From an uncultured Prevotella sp. (lineage in GTDB: Bacteria; Bacteroidota; Bacteroidia; Bacteroidales; Bacteroidaceae), in contig CAMQBP010000156.1 of the NCBI GenBank assembly GCA_946999025.1, positions 1-5,387 of the forward strand: 5,387 bases of DNA, in the 5' to 3' direction. Positions 1 to 5,274 of this stretch are shown piece by piece. The translations under genes were made by a program, and so were the position numbers. Each line of letters starts with the position of its first letter. Position 1 is the first letter of the stretch. Below the pieces are notes generated by a model. The model was not told the DNA's origin. It did no database searches and saw only the letters and a list, made by a program, of their open reading frames with translations.

Positions 1-101
1 AATGCAGTAGATAACTAACTAAATCGTAACCTATTACTATCAAGAGCGATTAACCAACGCTCATTTCCAATAAATTACACTCTTTTCGTAACTTCTTTTT
101 A

Positions 102-109
102 CAAATATA
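102..109 (-). promoter_or_regulatory. Possible leftward Bacteroidetes -7 box (TATATTTG)
   Basis: On the minus strand the sequence reads TATATTTG, a full match to the Bacteroidetes -7 consensus TAnnTTTG. No TTTG lies at the expected -33 spacing, so this is only half of a promoter. If used, it would transcribe leftward out of the window, with an untranslated leader of about 95 nt or more. Confidence 0.25.
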
Positions 110-259
110 ATAAAAAAAGCATATATTCTTGCCTTTAGGGTGGTCTGTTGGGCTACGGAACTCACATTTAAGATGGTTGTTCGGTGTAAACCGACAATCA
201 TAACCTTTTGCATGAATGAAGAATAAAACTGCCATTTATGACGCGATGTGAACATATTG

Positions 260-289
260 TTGAATGGAAATCAAAGAAACTTACTTTTG
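260..289 (+). promoter_or_regulatory. Possible rightward promoter inside the 61-bp dyad
   Basis: TTG at 260-262 is followed by a 19-nt spacer and TACTTTTG at 282-289, a full match to the Bacteroidetes -7 consensus TAnnTTTG with acceptable spacing. The -7 box lies within the left half of the dyad at 271-331, and the inner dyad arms start at the next base, where transcription would begin. This is the arrangement of an operator-controlled promoter. No coding gene follows for over 600 bp, so a product would have to be a small RNA, or the match is fortuitous. Confidence 0.35.
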
Positions 290-331
290 TTAACAAACCT
301 TTCGTTTGTTAAATCAATTCGTTTTCTTTGA
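271..331. repeat. Nested 61-bp inverted repeat (possible operator)
   Basis: Two pairs of perfect 9-bp arms share the same centre at position 301. The inner pair is TTAACAAAC (290-298) and GTTTGTTAA (304-312), with a 5-nt loop. The outer pair is TCAAAGAAA (271-279) and TTTCTTTGA (323-331). The half-site TTTGTTAA occurs three times: 286-293 and 305-312 on the plus strand and 290-297 on the minus strand, so TTTGTTAACAAA (286-297) is itself a perfect 12-bp palindrome. No T-run follows, so an intrinsic terminator is unlikely. A protein-binding site or a structured RNA fits better. Confidence 0.55.
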
Positions 332-368
332 CAAAATAAAATTGGAAAATAGAAAAAATGGTGAGAAT

Positions 369-391
369 TTTAAGGCGTTGTATGCCTTAAA
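369..391. repeat. Hairpin, 8-bp stem and 7-nt loop
   Basis: TTTAAGGC (369-376) pairs perfectly with GCCTTAAA (384-391) around the loop GTTGTAT. Downstream on the plus strand there is only a weak T stretch (CATCATTTTG), so termination is possible but not convincing. If the promoter-like sequence ending at 289 is active, this hairpin would lie about 75-95 nt into the transcript. Confidence 0.4.
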
Positions 392-431
392 CTCATCATT
401 TTGTACGCTATTCACATGGGTTAAGTCGACT

Positions 432-497
432 ATTAGCATGCTTTTGCTGTCCAATTAGCATGCTTTTGCGCCCCAATTTGTATCCTATTGAAAGCCA
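432..497. repeat. Tandem array of 22-bp units (two close copies, one decayed)
   Basis: The 16-bp core ATTAGCATGCTTTTGC occurs at 432-447 and 454-469, exactly 22 bp apart. Units 432-453 and 454-475 agree at 19 of 22 positions. A third, diverged unit in register at 476-497 (starting ATTTGTATCCTATTG and ending CCA) keeps 14 of 22. A further core-like stretch, GATGCTTTTTG, lies at 535-545 but out of register. The core contains the palindrome AGCATGCT. The 22-bp period places each copy on about the same face of the helix, as in iterated binding sites. It could equally be a fragment of a dispersed genomic repeat. Confidence 0.6.
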
Positions 498-811
498 TTT
501 TTGTATTAAAAAAGGAATTTTTGCCCCCAAACACGATGCTTTTTGATTTAGCTTTAGTCTTTAATATCATATAAATCGCTAATAATCAGATAGATAATAA
601 AACTTGTTCATAATGAGCATATTTCCCACGCATGAATATGTTGGTTGAAAAAACGCCCAGCATTTGTGTTAAAAAAACGTTGTGACGGAGGACTTATCGC
701 TGAAAAACGTTTCGTTTGTTTAAAAACAATAAGCACCTTTAATTTATGATAGAGCCGTGTGTGTTGAGCCATCTTTTCAACAAACTGGCGCTATGATTTG
801 CAGGTAGGCGA

Positions 812-836
812 TGGGGAATATACAGGTATTTTCCCC
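812..836. repeat. Hairpin with GGGGAA/TTCCCC arms upstream of a promoter
   Basis: TGGGGAA (812-818) pairs with TTCCCCA (831-837). After one T-T mismatch the pairing continues with ATA/TAT, closing on the loop CAGG. It lies about 45 bp upstream of the -33 element of the 176-aa lipoprotein gene, a plausible place for an activator or repressor site. Confidence 0.4.
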
Positions 837-842
837 AACATG

Positions 843-858
843 GTAGGAAAAACCCTAC
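843..858. repeat. Short dyad GTAGG/CCTAC upstream of a promoter
   Basis: GTAGG (843-847) and CCTAC (854-858) form a 5-bp inverted repeat around an A-rich 6-nt centre. It lies just after the hairpin at 812-837 and about 20 bp before the -33 element at 879. It is short enough to be chance, but its position next to a second dyad and a promoter makes a regulatory site possible. Confidence 0.3.
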
Positions 859-878
859 GCAGCAATAGTGAAAACATC

Positions 879-910
879 TTTGGGTATACTAAATCTATTG
901 TGTACATTTG
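879..910 (+). promoter_or_regulatory. Bacteroidetes-type promoter of the 176-aa lipoprotein gene
   Basis: TTTG at 879-882 (-33), a spacer of exactly 20 nt, and TACATTTG at 903-910 (-7, consensus TAnnTTTG) give a near-perfect match to the promoter used by the primary sigma factor of Bacteroidetes. Transcription should start near 915-918, leaving an A-rich untranslated leader of about 30 nt before the ATG at 948, with no Shine-Dalgarno sequence, as is usual in this phylum. Confidence 0.8.
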
Positions 911-947
911 CAATAGATAAAAATATGAAACTTAAAAATATACGACG

Positions 948-1478
948 ATGAAAAAGATGATGAAATTATTACCAATCGTGTTAATGGCACTCTTCACGGT
1001 CAGCGTTACCTCGTGTAGCGACGACAATGATTATTATTATGAAGACCCTTACGATAATTCGCAGGACGCGTTGTATGAGATGGCGCAGACGCTGCGTGGA
1101 CATTGGACGGGAAAGACGGCTGTCCGCTTCAAAGACCTCGATGGACTGTTGCGGGAAGAGGTGTACGACACCGACATGGAATTTGATATGTACGATTCCA
1201 ACTCGCGCAATGGTCGTGGTCGCCAGGTGGATTATCTCAATGGGGAAGTGGCTTACGATAGAACGTTCTCTTGGGCAATCGATTCGCGATCTGGTGACAT
1301 TATTATTACCTATGATGGTGAAAATGGGAAGAAATTCCAGATGATTATCGATTATGACGATATGAAGCTCGATGACCACACGTTCTCTGGCGTGATGGTT
1401 GGCACTGGTGAGTCGGATGAGTTTTCCTACACTCGCTATACGTATGCCAAGAAGGTGACGATGGATTTTGAGGAGTGA
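948..1478 (+). CDS. Acidic outer-membrane lipoprotein, 176 aa, function unknown (possibly lipocalin-like)
   Basis: The N-terminus is a clear SPII signal peptide: basic residues MKKMMK, a hydrophobic core, and a lipobox ending VTSC with lipidated Cys23. The next residues, SDDND, resemble the lipoprotein export signal that sends Bacteroidetes lipoproteins to the cell surface. Residues 24-40 form an acidic, Tyr-rich linker (YYYEDPYD). The mature part, about residues 42-176, looks all-beta: alternating hydrophobic strands follow an LRGHWTG motif at 49-55, and a conserved G-x-W near the first strand is common in small lipocalin-like bacterial lipoproteins. That fold is my inference; I do not recognise a named family. 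The ATG at 948 is chosen because it directly follows a strong promoter and starts the signal peptide; Met4 and Met5 are alternatives. The gene stands alone and converges on the nuclease gene. Confidence 0.85.
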   Translation: MKKMMKLLPIVLMALFTVSVTSCSDDNDYYYEDPYDNSQDALYEMAQTLRGHWTGKTAVRFKDLDGLLREEVYDTDMEFDMYDSNSRNGRGRQVDYLNGEVAYDRTFSWAIDSRSGDIIITYDGENGKKFQMIIDYDDMKLDDHTFSGVMVGTGESDEFSYTRYTYAKKVTMDFEE

Positions 1479-1485
1479 TGAAGAT

Positions 1486-1534
1486 GAGCCAGGGCCGGTT
1501 GCCATCGCTGAAGATTATGGCAACCCCCAGGCTC
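1486..1534. terminator. Hairpin at the convergent gene junction, possible bidirectional terminator
   Basis: GGTTGCCAT (1497-1505) pairs perfectly with ATGGCAACC (1517-1525) around an 11-nt loop. The stem extends outward imperfectly through GGG/CCC to GAGCC (1486-1490) and GGCTC (1530-1534). It lies between the lipoprotein stop (1476-1478) and the nuclease stop (1515-1517), and its right arm is the last six codons of the nuclease gene. Neither side has a clear T-run, so it may block 3' exonucleases or act as a weak terminator for both genes. Confidence 0.5.
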
Positions 1535-2435
1535 GTTGCACATTTTCTGCTGGTAATGTTTCTACTCGGCGTTCGATAGCGTCGGGTAGGTTGCAGAAAA
1601 AGTCGATGCCGGTCTTCTGTTCCAGCTCGTGGATGTTGACGACATATTTGCTGAGCGACGTGTCACCGTTGTTTTCGTGTTCCACCCAGAAGCCGAGTGC
1701 CTTGTAGCCCATCTTGTTCTTGCACAGCACGGCCATGAAGAAGTATTTGGGTACGATGAGCCCTTGACCGAGGGTGGTCAGTATTTGGCTACGGTTGTCT
1801 ATGGTTCCGCCTTTGCACACATACAGCGTGTCACGAAAACTATCTTGATTCCAAGATCTTATTTGTGCTTCCATGTTCTTCCAAACTCCGTCATTGAAAG
1901 CGTGTACTTGTGGCATCATGTTGGAGAGATAAAAGGTCTGGATGTTGGCTTCTCTTGACCCCAGGCGGTCGGCCGAGGGGCAGATGTGGCCGTGGTCGTA
2001 GCCTGTACGCCAGAAAGGATCCCTGTCAAATTGGTAGGCAGAGGGAATGTTCTCGTCGCGTGGATATTGATTGGTATCCGATCGGTAGCGGCTGGTGTGG
2101 GCTTCACTGTTGCCTCGGTACATCTGGTAGCAGCTCCAGCGTAGTGATTTCTTGCTGGTGTCCCATTCGGTAGAATAGTTCACACCACGTTCGCCAGTAC
2201 GTTTGTTGAGCAGTGCCTTGTGCACGATAATCATGCTGCTGCCTCCTTTTACTTTTGGAAACTCCAAACGACTGACCTCAGGAGGCATCATAGGGTTGCC
2301 AACGGTGGATACGCCAATATATTGGTTGGCGTTGACGTTGGCTTCAGCAGACTCTTTTGAACCATTGTCGTCACTGCAAGATGCCAGTGCGAGGATGGCG
2401 AAGAGTGGGAAGAGAAAGTGGTTTAGTTTGTTCAT
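1515..2435 (-). CDS. Lipoprotein DNA/RNA non-specific endonuclease (NUC1/Serratia nuclease family), 306 aa
   Basis: Family members are metal-dependent enzymes that cut single- and double-stranded DNA and RNA without sequence specificity. The start is set at MNKLNHF because this gives a proper SPII signal peptide with lipobox LASC (Cys20). The longer frame, from 2480, would add 15 residues read through a hairpin. SDDN after the cysteine suggests surface export. The catalytic core is clear: TGYDHGHICPSAD (144-156), with His150 as the general base, then Asn181 as the expected metal ligand, Glu189 and Arg193. Their spacing matches His89, Asn119, Glu127 and Arg131 of Serratia nuclease. The usual DRGH motif is DHGH here, so the Arg before Gly is His148. 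Length and motifs look intact, so activity is expected. Likely roles are extracellular nucleic-acid degradation for nutrients, escape from neutrophil traps or biofilm turnover; the sequence does not choose between them. Confidence 0.93.
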   Translation of the reverse strand: MNKLNHFLFPLFAILALASCSDDNGSKESAEANVNANQYIGVSTVGNPMMPPEVSRLEFPKVKGGSSMIIVHKALLNKRTGERGVNYSTEWDTSKKSLRWSCYQMYRGNSEAHTSRYRSDTNQYPRDENIPSAYQFDRDPFWRTGYDHGHICPSADRLGSREANIQTFYLSNMMPQVHAFNDGVWKNMEAQIRSWNQDSFRDTLYVCKGGTIDNRSQILTTLGQGLIVPKYFFMAVLCKNKMGYKALGFWVEHENNGDTSLSKYVVNIHELEQKTGIDFFCNLPDAIERRVETLPAENVQRAWGLP

Positions 2436-2452
2436 CGGCGTGTGGTGGAATG

Positions 2453-2502
2453 AAAAAAGTGCGACCGACCGTATATGCAACTACGCCCGAACGCACTTTC
2501 TT
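2453..2502 (-). terminator. Terminator-like hairpin between rpmE2 and the nuclease gene
   Basis: The plus-strand arms are AAAAAAGTGCG (2453-2463) and CGCACTTTCTT (2492-2502). They pair over 11 bp with one mismatched or wobble position, around a 28-nt loop that can form an inner CGTA/TACG helix. Read in the direction of rpmE2, the stem ends CGCAC followed by six T, the form of an intrinsic terminator. It lies 24 bp after the rpmE2 stop and 17 nt before the nuclease ATG. It could end rpmE2 transcripts, or act as an attenuator or structured leader for the nuclease. The reverse direction also gives a T-rich end (CTTTCTTG). Confidence 0.6.
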
Positions 2503-2525
2503 GTCGTCAAAAAAAGTTTTGTATC

Positions 2526-2777
2526 TTATTTCTGAATCTTACCGTAACGGTTCATGAAGCGGTCTACGCGACCTGCCGTGTCAACAAGTTTGCTCTTACC
2601 GGTATAGAATGGGTGCGAGCTGCTTGAGATTTCTACTTTTACCACTGGGTAAGTTTCGCCTTCAAATTCTACTGTCTCGTTACTCTTGCATGTAGACTTT
2701 GTAAGGAACATATCGCCGTTGGACATATCCTTGAATACGACGGGGCGATAGTTTTCTGGATGAATTCCTTTTTTCAT
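2526..2777 (-). CDS. rpmE2: 50S ribosomal protein L31 type B
   Basis: This 83-residue protein is full length for type B L31. It begins MKKGIHPENYRPVVF and carries the family signature SSSHPFYTGK (52-61) and DTAGRVDRFMNRYGK (66-80). L31 binds near the central protuberance of the large subunit and takes part in the B1b bridge with the small subunit. The only cysteine is Cys30, so this is the form without the CxxC zinc site. In bacteria with both forms it replaces zinc-bound L31 when zinc is scarce, while many Bacteroidetes carry only this form. The gene has its own promoter (2826-2857), a leader of about 40 nt and a hairpin after the stop, so it is probably an independent unit among the lipoprotein genes. 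Confidence 0.97.
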   Translation of the reverse strand: MKKGIHPENYRPVVFKDMSNGDMFLTKSTCKSNETVEFEGETYPVVKVEISSSSHPFYTGKSKLVDTAGRVDRFMNRYGKIQK

Positions 2778-2825
2778 TTTGATTTCTTATTGAATATAAT
2801 TGAATTAACTAAGCTATATGGGCTG

Positions 2826-2857
2826 CAAAAGTACGAAGAATTTCGCAAACAGCCAAA
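2826..2857 (-). promoter_or_regulatory. Bacteroidetes-type promoter of rpmE2
   Basis: On the minus strand, TTTG (2857-2854) is followed by a 20-nt spacer and TACTTTTG (2833-2826). This is a full match to TTTG-N20-TAnnTTTG, with the same spacing as the promoter at 879-910. Transcription should start near 2820, giving an AT-rich leader of about 40 nt before the ATG at 2777. The promoter starts only about 20 bp after the stop codon of the double-OB lipoprotein gene. Confidence 0.8.
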
Positions 2858-2875
2858 CGTATCAATGCTTTTTTG

Positions 2876-4306
2876 TTATTTCACGACTAAGTTCTTCAGT
2901 TCCCAGGTGCCGGCCGACTGTGTCGTGCTTTTGTACTGGAAGGCGATTCTTACGTCTTTCTTGCCTGCGTAGGCACTGAGGTCAACGGTTGAGTTAACAG
3001 AGATCCAGTCGTTCGATGGCCATTTGTTGGGCGTAAGAACCTCCCAAGTTGCTGTCGAGGGCTTGCCGCTCTTGTAGTTTGTAGATATCTTGATGAAGAT
3101 TTCATCTTTGATGGACTTGAAGAAATTTGCGGCTTGCTCGACAGACAGCGTGATGGTTGTCTTGCCGCTCAGGTCGAGGGCGGGTGAGATGAGCCAGCTT
3201 TCCGTCTCGTGTTTCTTGTTCTGAAAGAAGGCACTGGCCTTTACCTGGTGGTGTTTTTTGTCCACAAACCATACGGCTTTAAGGCCTTGCGGCAGGTCTT
3301 TCTCGTTGGCAATGGTAAAGGAGCCCAGGCTCTCGGCGAACGTTTCGTTCAGGATGTCGGTGGATGGCGTTCCTGGCTGGGTGGGCTTTGTCCCGAAACT
3401 CTTTGTGCCGACCATGGCATACGACACGTTTTTCAGCCCCGTGATGCCAAAGTACTTCTCTATGTCTCCATAGAGCGTTATCTCTTTCTTGTACAAGTCC
3501 TTGTTTTTCTTCAGGTTCAGTCCAGTCCTGATATTGCCGCTTGGCAGTTGTATAGGCATGCAATTGGCGATATTTGTTTCATCAGCCTTGTCGGCAATAA
3601 GGAAGTTGGTCTCCGTTTCGCAGCCCTCTGCGGTGAACTTGGCCTCGTTTCTGTCCTTTCCAGGAATGAATCCCACGATGTATCCCTTGACGAAAACCTT
3701 GGCAACCTTGTCCTTTTTCATGGCAGATGCTACGTTGAAGGGTGATGCCTCTGTGCCTTCACCGGTGGGATTGACGGTGGTTCCCGGTTCCTGTGGTTGC
3801 GAGTTGTCGCTCGTCTTGCCATTAACAGAGTAGAGATAGCTCTTGTTGGTAACGGTTTCCGGCGTGTTCCCCATGTAGTTTGTGAACTGTCCGCAAACCA
3901 CAACCTCGTCACCCACCTTGATGTTCTCCGAGGTGAACTTCTTGTTTCCCAGTCCTAAGCTGCGGTAGATGTAGAGCTGTCCTTTAGTTGTGCCATCGTC
4001 AGATATATAATAGGTGGCATTGCCGAAATTGGTAGTGTTGATTTCTTTGATAGACACAATCTTGCCCTTGACGTAGACCTCGGCCGAGTTGGCATCTTTT
4101 TTCAGACCTTTGATCATCTTGATGGCGCCGGCCACGTTGTATGGGTCTTTCAATGTTCCTGTTCCCTTGGAGTCGGTAGGGACGACAATCTCGCCGCCGC
4201 CATTGTCCTCAGGGTAATCGTAGGGTGCGGGAACGTCCTCACAGCTGGTAAGACTGAGTGCCGAGATGGCCAGCGAAAGGAATGAATAAAATAGCTTTTT
4301 CATCAT
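2876..4306 (-). CDS. Surface lipoprotein with two OB-like (DUF6359-type) repeats and a choice-of-anchor-J-like domain, 476 aa
   Basis: The SPII signal peptide ends at lipobox LTSC (Cys22), followed by EDVPAPYDYPED, an acidic Pro-rich linker. Two related domains follow. The first (about 48-163) starts GTGTLKDPYNVAGAIK and contains VYVKGKIVSI. The second (about 182-300) starts GEGTEASPFNVASAMK and contains VFVKGYIVGF. Both then continue with OB-fold-like strands, pointing to an internal duplication. Such domains are called DUF6359 and resemble the OB fold of the Bacillus nuclease YhcR; I name these from memory. The C-terminal part (about 316-476) has the pattern of choice-of-anchor J/jelly-roll adhesion modules: ETFAESLGSF, then ESWLISPALDLSG, then DLSAYAGKKDVRIAFQY. 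No catalytic motif is visible, so binding of a ligand or partner is more likely than catalysis. It is probably cotranscribed with the DUF5689 gene, whose stop lies 95 bp upstream. Met1 and Met2 are equivalent starts. Confidence 0.85.
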   Translation of the reverse strand: MMKKLFYSFLSLAISALSLTSCEDVPAPYDYPEDNGGGEIVVPTDSKGTGTLKDPYNVAGAIKMIKGLKKDANSAEVYVKGKIVSIKEINTTNFGNATYYISDDGTTKGQLYIYRSLGLGNKKFTSENIKVGDEVVVCGQFTNYMGNTPETVTNKSYLYSVNGKTSDNSQPQEPGTTVNPTGEGTEASPFNVASAMKKDKVAKVFVKGYIVGFIPGKDRNEAKFTAEGCETETNFLIADKADETNIANCMPIQLPSGNIRTGLNLKKNKDLYKKEITLYGDIEKYFGITGLKNVSYAMVGTKSFGTKPTQPGTPSTDILNETFAESLGSFTIANEKDLPQGLKAVWFVDKKHHQVKASAFFQNKKHETESWLISPALDLSGKTTITLSVEQAANFFKSIKDEIFIKISTNYKSGKPSTATWEVLTPNKWPSNDWISVNSTVDLSAYAGKKDVRIAFQYKSTTQSAGTWELKNLVVK

Positions 4307-4401
4307 TATTTCTTTTATTGATAGTTGTTCTTTTGGGTTTTGGTTCTTGGCTTCCTGTCAAGAATGCCATTAGTTTCCAAATCTCTGACAGTAGCCTTGG
4401 C

Positions 4402-5259
4402 CTATTTGGTTGGCTTGATGTCGTCGGCCGAGCGCAGCAGGATTTGCCAGGTGTCACGGAACCTGGTGAAGATGCCCGTGATGTCCACGGCACCTGTTGG
4501 CATGGGCTGGTTGGCAAAGTCGGCGTAGGTGCTGGTGCGTATCACCATCTTCTTGCTGCTGATGCCTGCCAGGGTGCGGTTCACCGCATTGGCTATCAGG
4601 GCGGCACTGCCGTCATTGGGTGCGAAGACGGCTTTGCCGTCAGCCTCTTTCAGCCTGACGTTTTTCAGGGTCATGAGCTTTCCACAGTGTTCTGCCATGT
4701 ATTGTCCATCGCTCATCTTGCTGACATCGAACACTGTAGGTGCTATCTTTTCTGGTTGAACGGAGCCAATAAGCTTGTAATGGCGTTCCCAAACAAAGCG
4801 GTTCAGGCGGCCTACTTGCAGTTGTCCTGTTTTCTTATTAGTGTATACACCGCCTATTTGTCCTTGGTTTCCATAGCCACCTATCTTTAATCCCTTTAGT
4901 GAGATGAGCACTTCCTGGCCCACGGGCAGGTAACCGTACAGGGCACCTTGTGCCACTGAGATGATAATAGCCCCTGTCTCATCCTGCAAAGCAAACTGGT
5001 TGTAGAGGTTTCCTTCGATGTCGTTGCCTGTCACCCAACCTTTGATTTGCACGTCTTCGGTTATCTCTTCCATGCCGTTCGAGGCAATCGTGCCGTTGTA
5101 TTTGGCTTTCAACTGTTTGATGGTGAGTACGTTGGTTTCCGTGAGTTGCTTGTTTCCGTAGGGCGGTTCATTTAGGTCGGGAGCGTCATAGTCGTCACCC
5201 ATGCACGAAGCCAAGAGGGTGCAAGCCAGTACCATGATGATATGTTTGAGCTCTTTCAT
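4402..5259 (-). CDS. DUF5689-type OB-fold lipoprotein, 285 aa
   Basis: The signal peptide ends at lipobox LLASC (Cys19), and MGDDYD just after it gives an acidic, surface-type signal. Residues about 68-135 form an OB-like domain: VQIKGWVTGND, FALQDETGAIIISV and PVGQEVLISLKGL follow the strand pattern. A second OB-like half (about 194-283) contains LMTLKNVRL and closes with VDITGIFTRF and WQILLRSADDI, the typical DUF5689 ending. Such proteins usually follow a TonB-dependent receptor gene, as here, and are thought to be accessory proteins in the outer-membrane complex. Their ligand is not established. The start lies 15 bp after the receptor stop, so cotranscription is very likely. The leader ACAAAGAC is not a real Shine-Dalgarno site, as usual for the phylum. 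The family name rests on pattern recognition. Confidence 0.85.
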   Translation of the reverse strand: MKELKHIIMVLACTLLASCMGDDYDAPDLNEPPYGNKQLTETNVLTIKQLKAKYNGTIASNGMEEITEDVQIKGWVTGNDIEGNLYNQFALQDETGAIIISVAQGALYGYLPVGQEVLISLKGLKIGGYGNQGQIGGVYTNKKTGQLQVGRLNRFVWERHYKLIGSVQPEKIAPTVFDVSKMSDGQYMAEHCGKLMTLKNVRLKEADGKAVFAPNDGSAALIANAVNRTLAGISSKKMVIRTSTYADFANQPMPTGAVDITGIFTRFRDTWQILLRSADDIKPTK

Positions 5260-5274
5260 GTCTTTGTCGTTATG

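Larger units (their letters stand above)
1..947. other. Long AT-rich intergenic region without a convincing gene
   Basis: No open reading frame here has a recognisable family, signal peptide or coding character. The two minus-strand frames of about 60 codons near the left edge overlap each other and contain a promoter-like box. The region instead carries non-coding structure: a 61-bp nested dyad (271-331), an 8-bp-stem hairpin (369-391), a 22-bp repeat array (432-497), two hairpins (812-858) and the promoter of the 176-aa lipoprotein gene. Between about 500 and 800 I see only AT-rich sequence with loose repeats, for example TTTCGTTTGTT at 300-310 and again at 710-720. I found no tRNA, rRNA or CRISPR array. 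Confidence 0.7.

Noticed and set aside
44..62. GAGCG/CGCTC inverted repeat near the left edge
   Set aside because: A 5-bp stem with a 9-nt loop is too weak to call without neighbouring context.
50..255. Two overlapping minus-strand frames of 61 and 64 codons near the left edge
   Set aside because: They overlap in different frames, show no domain, signal peptide or plausible start context, and contain a TATATTTG promoter-like box. A remnant or dispersed repeat cannot be excluded without a search.
618..640. CATATT/AATATG inverted repeat
   Set aside because: Only 6 AT-rich pairs around an 11-nt loop, which is expected by chance here.
675..712. AAACGTT and AACGTTT as a hairpin
   Set aside because: The shared core AACGTT is self-complementary and the loop is 24 nt, so the pairing is easily explained by a short direct repeat in AT-rich sequence.
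981..1505. 174-codon minus-strand frame antisense to the 176-aa lipoprotein gene
   Set aside because: It lies almost entirely opposite a gene with a clear signal peptide and promoter. Its product, rich in His, Ile and Arg, is what the complement of an acidic reading frame gives.
2436..2480. Upstream ATG extending the nuclease by 15 residues
   Set aside because: The extension reads through the hairpin at 2453-2502 and places extra residues before a standard lipoprotein signal peptide; the ATG at 2435 gives a normal SPII signal.
3209..3745. 178-codon plus-strand frame opposite the double-OB lipoprotein gene
   Set aside because: It is fully antisense to a well-supported gene and shows no domain or promoter of its own.
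4307..4401. Possible terminator or promoter between the DUF5689 gene and the double-OB gene
   Set aside because: Only an interrupted 4+4-bp hairpin (TGGC/GCCA) without a T-run and no TAnnTTTG box were found, so cotranscription is the simpler reading.
4258..4890. 210-codon plus-strand frame opposite the DUF5689 gene
   Set aside because: It runs across the 3' part of the DUF5689 gene, the intergenic gap and the start of the next gene, has no recognisable family, and the minus-strand genes have strong lipobox and domain evidence.
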